Assembly (NCBI GenBank): GCA_022572105.1
Contig: JACZWN010000172.1
Location: 1 to 7,122, forward strand
Source of the DNA: Pseudomonadota bacterium
GTDB lineage: Bacteria > Pseudomonadota > Alphaproteobacteria > Kiloniellales > J153
Direction: 5' to 3'
Length of the DNA stretch: 7,122 bases
Part shown: positions 5,470-7,122 of the stretch, piece after piece
Layout: each line of letters begins with the position of its first letter
Numbering within the stretch: position 1 is the stretch's first letter
The notes under the pieces: model-generated
Databases searched by the model: none
What the model was told of the DNA's origin: nothing
What the model saw: the letters and a program-made list of their open reading frames with translations, nothing else
Made by a program: the position numbers and the translations under genes

Positions 5470-6479
5470 GCGCCGTACCCGACGACCTCGCGGACCGCGG
5501 CTTCGATCTTGTCCGGGTTCGGGATGTAGAGGTCCTCGAGCTCGGGGGCGAAGGGCACCGGGGTGTGCGGCGGCGTCACCATCCGGATCGGCGCCTTGAG
5601 CGCGCCGAAGGCCTCCTGCGAGACCAGCGCCGAGATGTCGGTGGCCATGTTGCAACGCGGGCTGGCCTCGTCGACGACCACCAGGCGGCCGGTCTCCTCG
5701 ACGCTCTCCAGGATGCTGTCGGTATCGAGCGGCGAGGTGGTGCGCGGGTCGATCACCGTGCAGCCGATGCCGTCCTTCTCCAGCTTGTCGGCGACCTGGT
5801 TGGCGAACTGCACCATGCGCCCGATCGCCACCACGGTCACGTCCCCGCCCTCGCGGGTCAGGTTGGCCTCGCCGAAGGGGATGGTGTAGGGCTCGTCCGG
5901 CACCTCCTCCTCGTCGTCGTACATGACCTTGTGCTCGAAGAAGATGACCGGGTCGTCGTCGCGGATCGACTGGATCATCAGGCCCTTGGCCTCGTAGGGC
6001 GAGGACGGGATCACGACCTTGAGGCCGGGCACGTGGGTGAAGATCGGGTACAGGCATTGGCTGTGCTGGCTGGCGGCCCGGAAGCCGGCGCCGTACATGG
6101 TGCGTATGACCAGCGGCGTTACGGCATTGCCGCCGAACATGTAGCGGAACTTGCCGGCCTGATTGTAGATCTGGTCGAAGCAGACGCCCATGAAATCGAC
6201 GAACATCAGCTCGGCGACCGGGCGCAGGCCGGTGGCCGCCGCCCCGGCGGCCGCGCCGATGAAGGCGCTCTCGGTGATCGGCGTGTCGAGCACGCGCTCG
6301 CGGCCGAATTCCGGCATCAAGCCCTTGGTCACGCCGAGCACGCCGCCCCAGGCGTCGTCCTCGCCGGGCGCGCCCATTCCGCCGGAATTGTCCTCGCCCA
6401 TCACGATGACCGTGGGATCGCGGCGCATCTCCTGGGCCAAGGCCTCGTTGATCGCCTGGCGATAGGATTTCTTCGACAC
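5466..6479 (-). CDS. acoB: Acetoin dehydrogenase E1 component, beta subunit
   Basis: A 337-residue transketolase-like subunit that, with the alpha subunit, forms the thiamine-diphosphate E1 enzyme cleaving acetoin (to acetaldehyde and a lipoyl-bound acetyl group). The cofactor-activating glutamate is Glu70 in DTPITESAF. GGMGAPGEDDAWGGVLGVTK (33-52) and the acidic YDDEEEVPDEPYTIPFGEAN segment are characteristic of acetoin-type rather than pyruvate-type E1 beta. A transketolase C-terminal domain follows (DVTVVAIGRMV onward). The start is a GTG at 6479, supported by AAAGGGGG (6494-6487, minus) at the right distance. A nearby ATG (6484) is out of frame. The gap to acoA is 14 bases, and the stop overlaps the acoC start by four bases, so the three genes form one operon. 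Another 2-oxo acid or diketone substrate cannot be excluded. Confidence 0.93.
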   Translation of the reverse strand: MSKKSYRQAINEALAQEMRRDPTVIVMGEDNSGGMGAPGEDDAWGGVLGVTKGLMPEFGRERVLDTPITESAFIGAAAGAAATGLRPVAELMFVDFMGVCFDQIYNQAGKFRYMFGGNAVTPLVIRTMYGAGFRAASQHSQCLYPIFTHVPGLKVVIPSSPYEAKGLMIQSIRDDDPVIFFEHKVMYDDEEEVPDEPYTIPFGEANLTREGGDVTVVAIGRMVQFANQVADKLEKDGIGCTVIDPRTTSPLDTDSILESVEETGRLVVVDEASPRCNMATDISALVSQEAFGALKAPIRMVTPPHTPVPFAPELEDLYIPNPDKIEAAVREVVGYGA

Positions 6480-6493
6480 GGCATCGCCCCCTT

Positions 6494-7122
6494 TCAGTAA
6501 GACGCGTAGACGTCGGTCAGCAGATCCTCGGATGTCGGCGCCGCGGCGCTGGCCGCGCCGGCCACGGCGGCGTCGATGAGGACCGCGACCTCGCGCTCGA
6601 TCGCGTCCAGTTGCTCCGGCTCCAGGAGTCCGGTTTCGGTCACCCGGGTGCGGAACGCCCGCAGGCAGTCCCGGTCGCGCCGCAAGGCCTCGACCTCGCC
6701 CTCGGCGCGGTAGGCCATGGCATCGCCCTCGAAGTGGCCGTAATGCCGGTCGAGCTTGACGTGGAGCAGGCTCGGCCCGTCGCCGGCGCGGGCCCGCTCG
6801 ACCGCCTCCCGGGCGGCATCGTAGACGGCGAAGAAGTCGTGCCCGTCGACCTCCCGGCCGGGCATGCCGAAGGCCTCGGCGCGCTTGGTCTGGCTGCCGC
6901 CGACCGCCCAGGCGCTCGCCGTCGTTTCCGCGTAGCCGTTGTCCTCGACCACGAATATGGCCGGCAGGTTCCAGACCTGCGCGAGGTTGTAGGATTCGAG
7001 CGTCGTGCCCTGGTTGGAGCCGCCGTCGCCGACGAAGGCGACCGCGACGCCGCCGGTCTTCAGCGTCTTGGCGCTGAGCGCGGCGCCGCAAACCAGCGGC
7101 GGGCCGCCGCCGACGATGCCGT
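6494..7122 (-). CDS. acoA: Acetoin dehydrogenase E1 component, alpha subunit (5' end missing)
   Basis: The C-terminal 208 residues of a thiamine-diphosphate-dependent E1 alpha subunit; the N terminus lies beyond the right edge. The visible part opens with GIVGGGPPLVCGAALSAK. It then carries the cofactor and magnesium motif: GDG (7030-7022), followed by GSNQGTTLESYNLAQVW and VVEDNGYAE (about 6952-6926). The magnesium-binding Asn and following Tyr are kept, while the preceding position is Asp instead of the usual Asn (EDN for ENN). DRHYGHFEGDAMAYR is typical of acetoin-type E1 alpha, where pyruvate enzymes have a phosphorylation loop of the RGHS type. The frame is read continuously to TGA at 6496-6494. 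It is the first gene seen of the acoABC operon; the promoter and any acoX or acoR regulator would lie off the window. Confidence 0.93.
   Translation of the reverse strand, partial: GIVGGGPPLVCGAALSAKTLKTGGVAVAFVGDGGSNQGTTLESYNLAQVWNLPAIFVVEDNGYAETTASAWAVGGSQTKRAEAFGMPGREVDGHDFFAVYDAAREAVERARAGDGPSLLHVKLDRHYGHFEGDAMAYRAEGEVEALRRDRDCLRAFRTRVTETGLLEPEQLDAIEREVAVLIDAAVAGAASAAAPTSEDLLTDVYASY

Noticed and set aside
4402..6500. Long plus-strand open frames antisense to acoC and acoB (4402-5529, 5565-6500)
   Set aside because: Same GC-driven artefact; the minus-strand frames carry all the catalytic motifs.

Overview
The window is very GC-rich and reads as the chromosome of an alphaproteobacterium. 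The strongest taxonomic clue is the 106-residue DUF1476 protein at 2024-2344, the zeta inhibitor of the F1Fo-ATPase, which is essentially an alphaproteobacterial family. It sits between two purine genes, an arrangement I recall from other alphaproteobacteria. I cannot name a genus.

Left part (1-3842). purC (SAICAR synthase, minus) has a good promoter and a structured leader. It is followed upstream by a roughly 200-base, relatively AT-rich stretch without a gene, then an NRDE/TANGO2-family gene (minus). The zeta gene (plus) has its own Shine-Dalgarno and ends in a textbook intrinsic terminator, and it converges on purB (adenylosuccinate lyase, minus). PurC and PurB act on successive intermediates: PurC makes SAICAR and PurB releases fumarate from it to give AICAR. 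PurB also converts adenylosuccinate to AMP.

Middle (3843-4345). A tiny two-gene plus-strand operon is divergent from purB. It encodes a MerF-type two-helix mercury-transport protein and an 11-cysteine protein of the GDCCVxC family, joined by a GTGA start/stop overlap. This MerF copy ends in a short Arg-rich tail and lacks the C-terminal Cys-Cys pair of classical MerF. The partner protein ends in Cys-Cys-Gly. No merR, merT, merP, merA or merB is in the window. This is the most interesting part.

Right part (4342-7122). A minus-strand operon reads acoA (E1 alpha, running off the right edge), acoB (E1 beta) and acoC (E2-like, a lipoyl domain followed by an alpha/beta hydrolase domain). Spacing is tight: 14 bases, then a 4-base overlap. 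Together they encode an acetoin-dehydrogenase-type 2-oxo acid dehydrogenase complex. No E3 (dihydrolipoamide dehydrogenase) gene follows acoC. Its stop codon overlaps the stop of the GDCCVxC gene in a shared CTAG palindrome, so the two operons meet head-on with no space for a terminator.

Most of the window is ordinary metabolic chromosome. I saw no tRNA, rRNA, insertion sequence, CRISPR array or phage gene.
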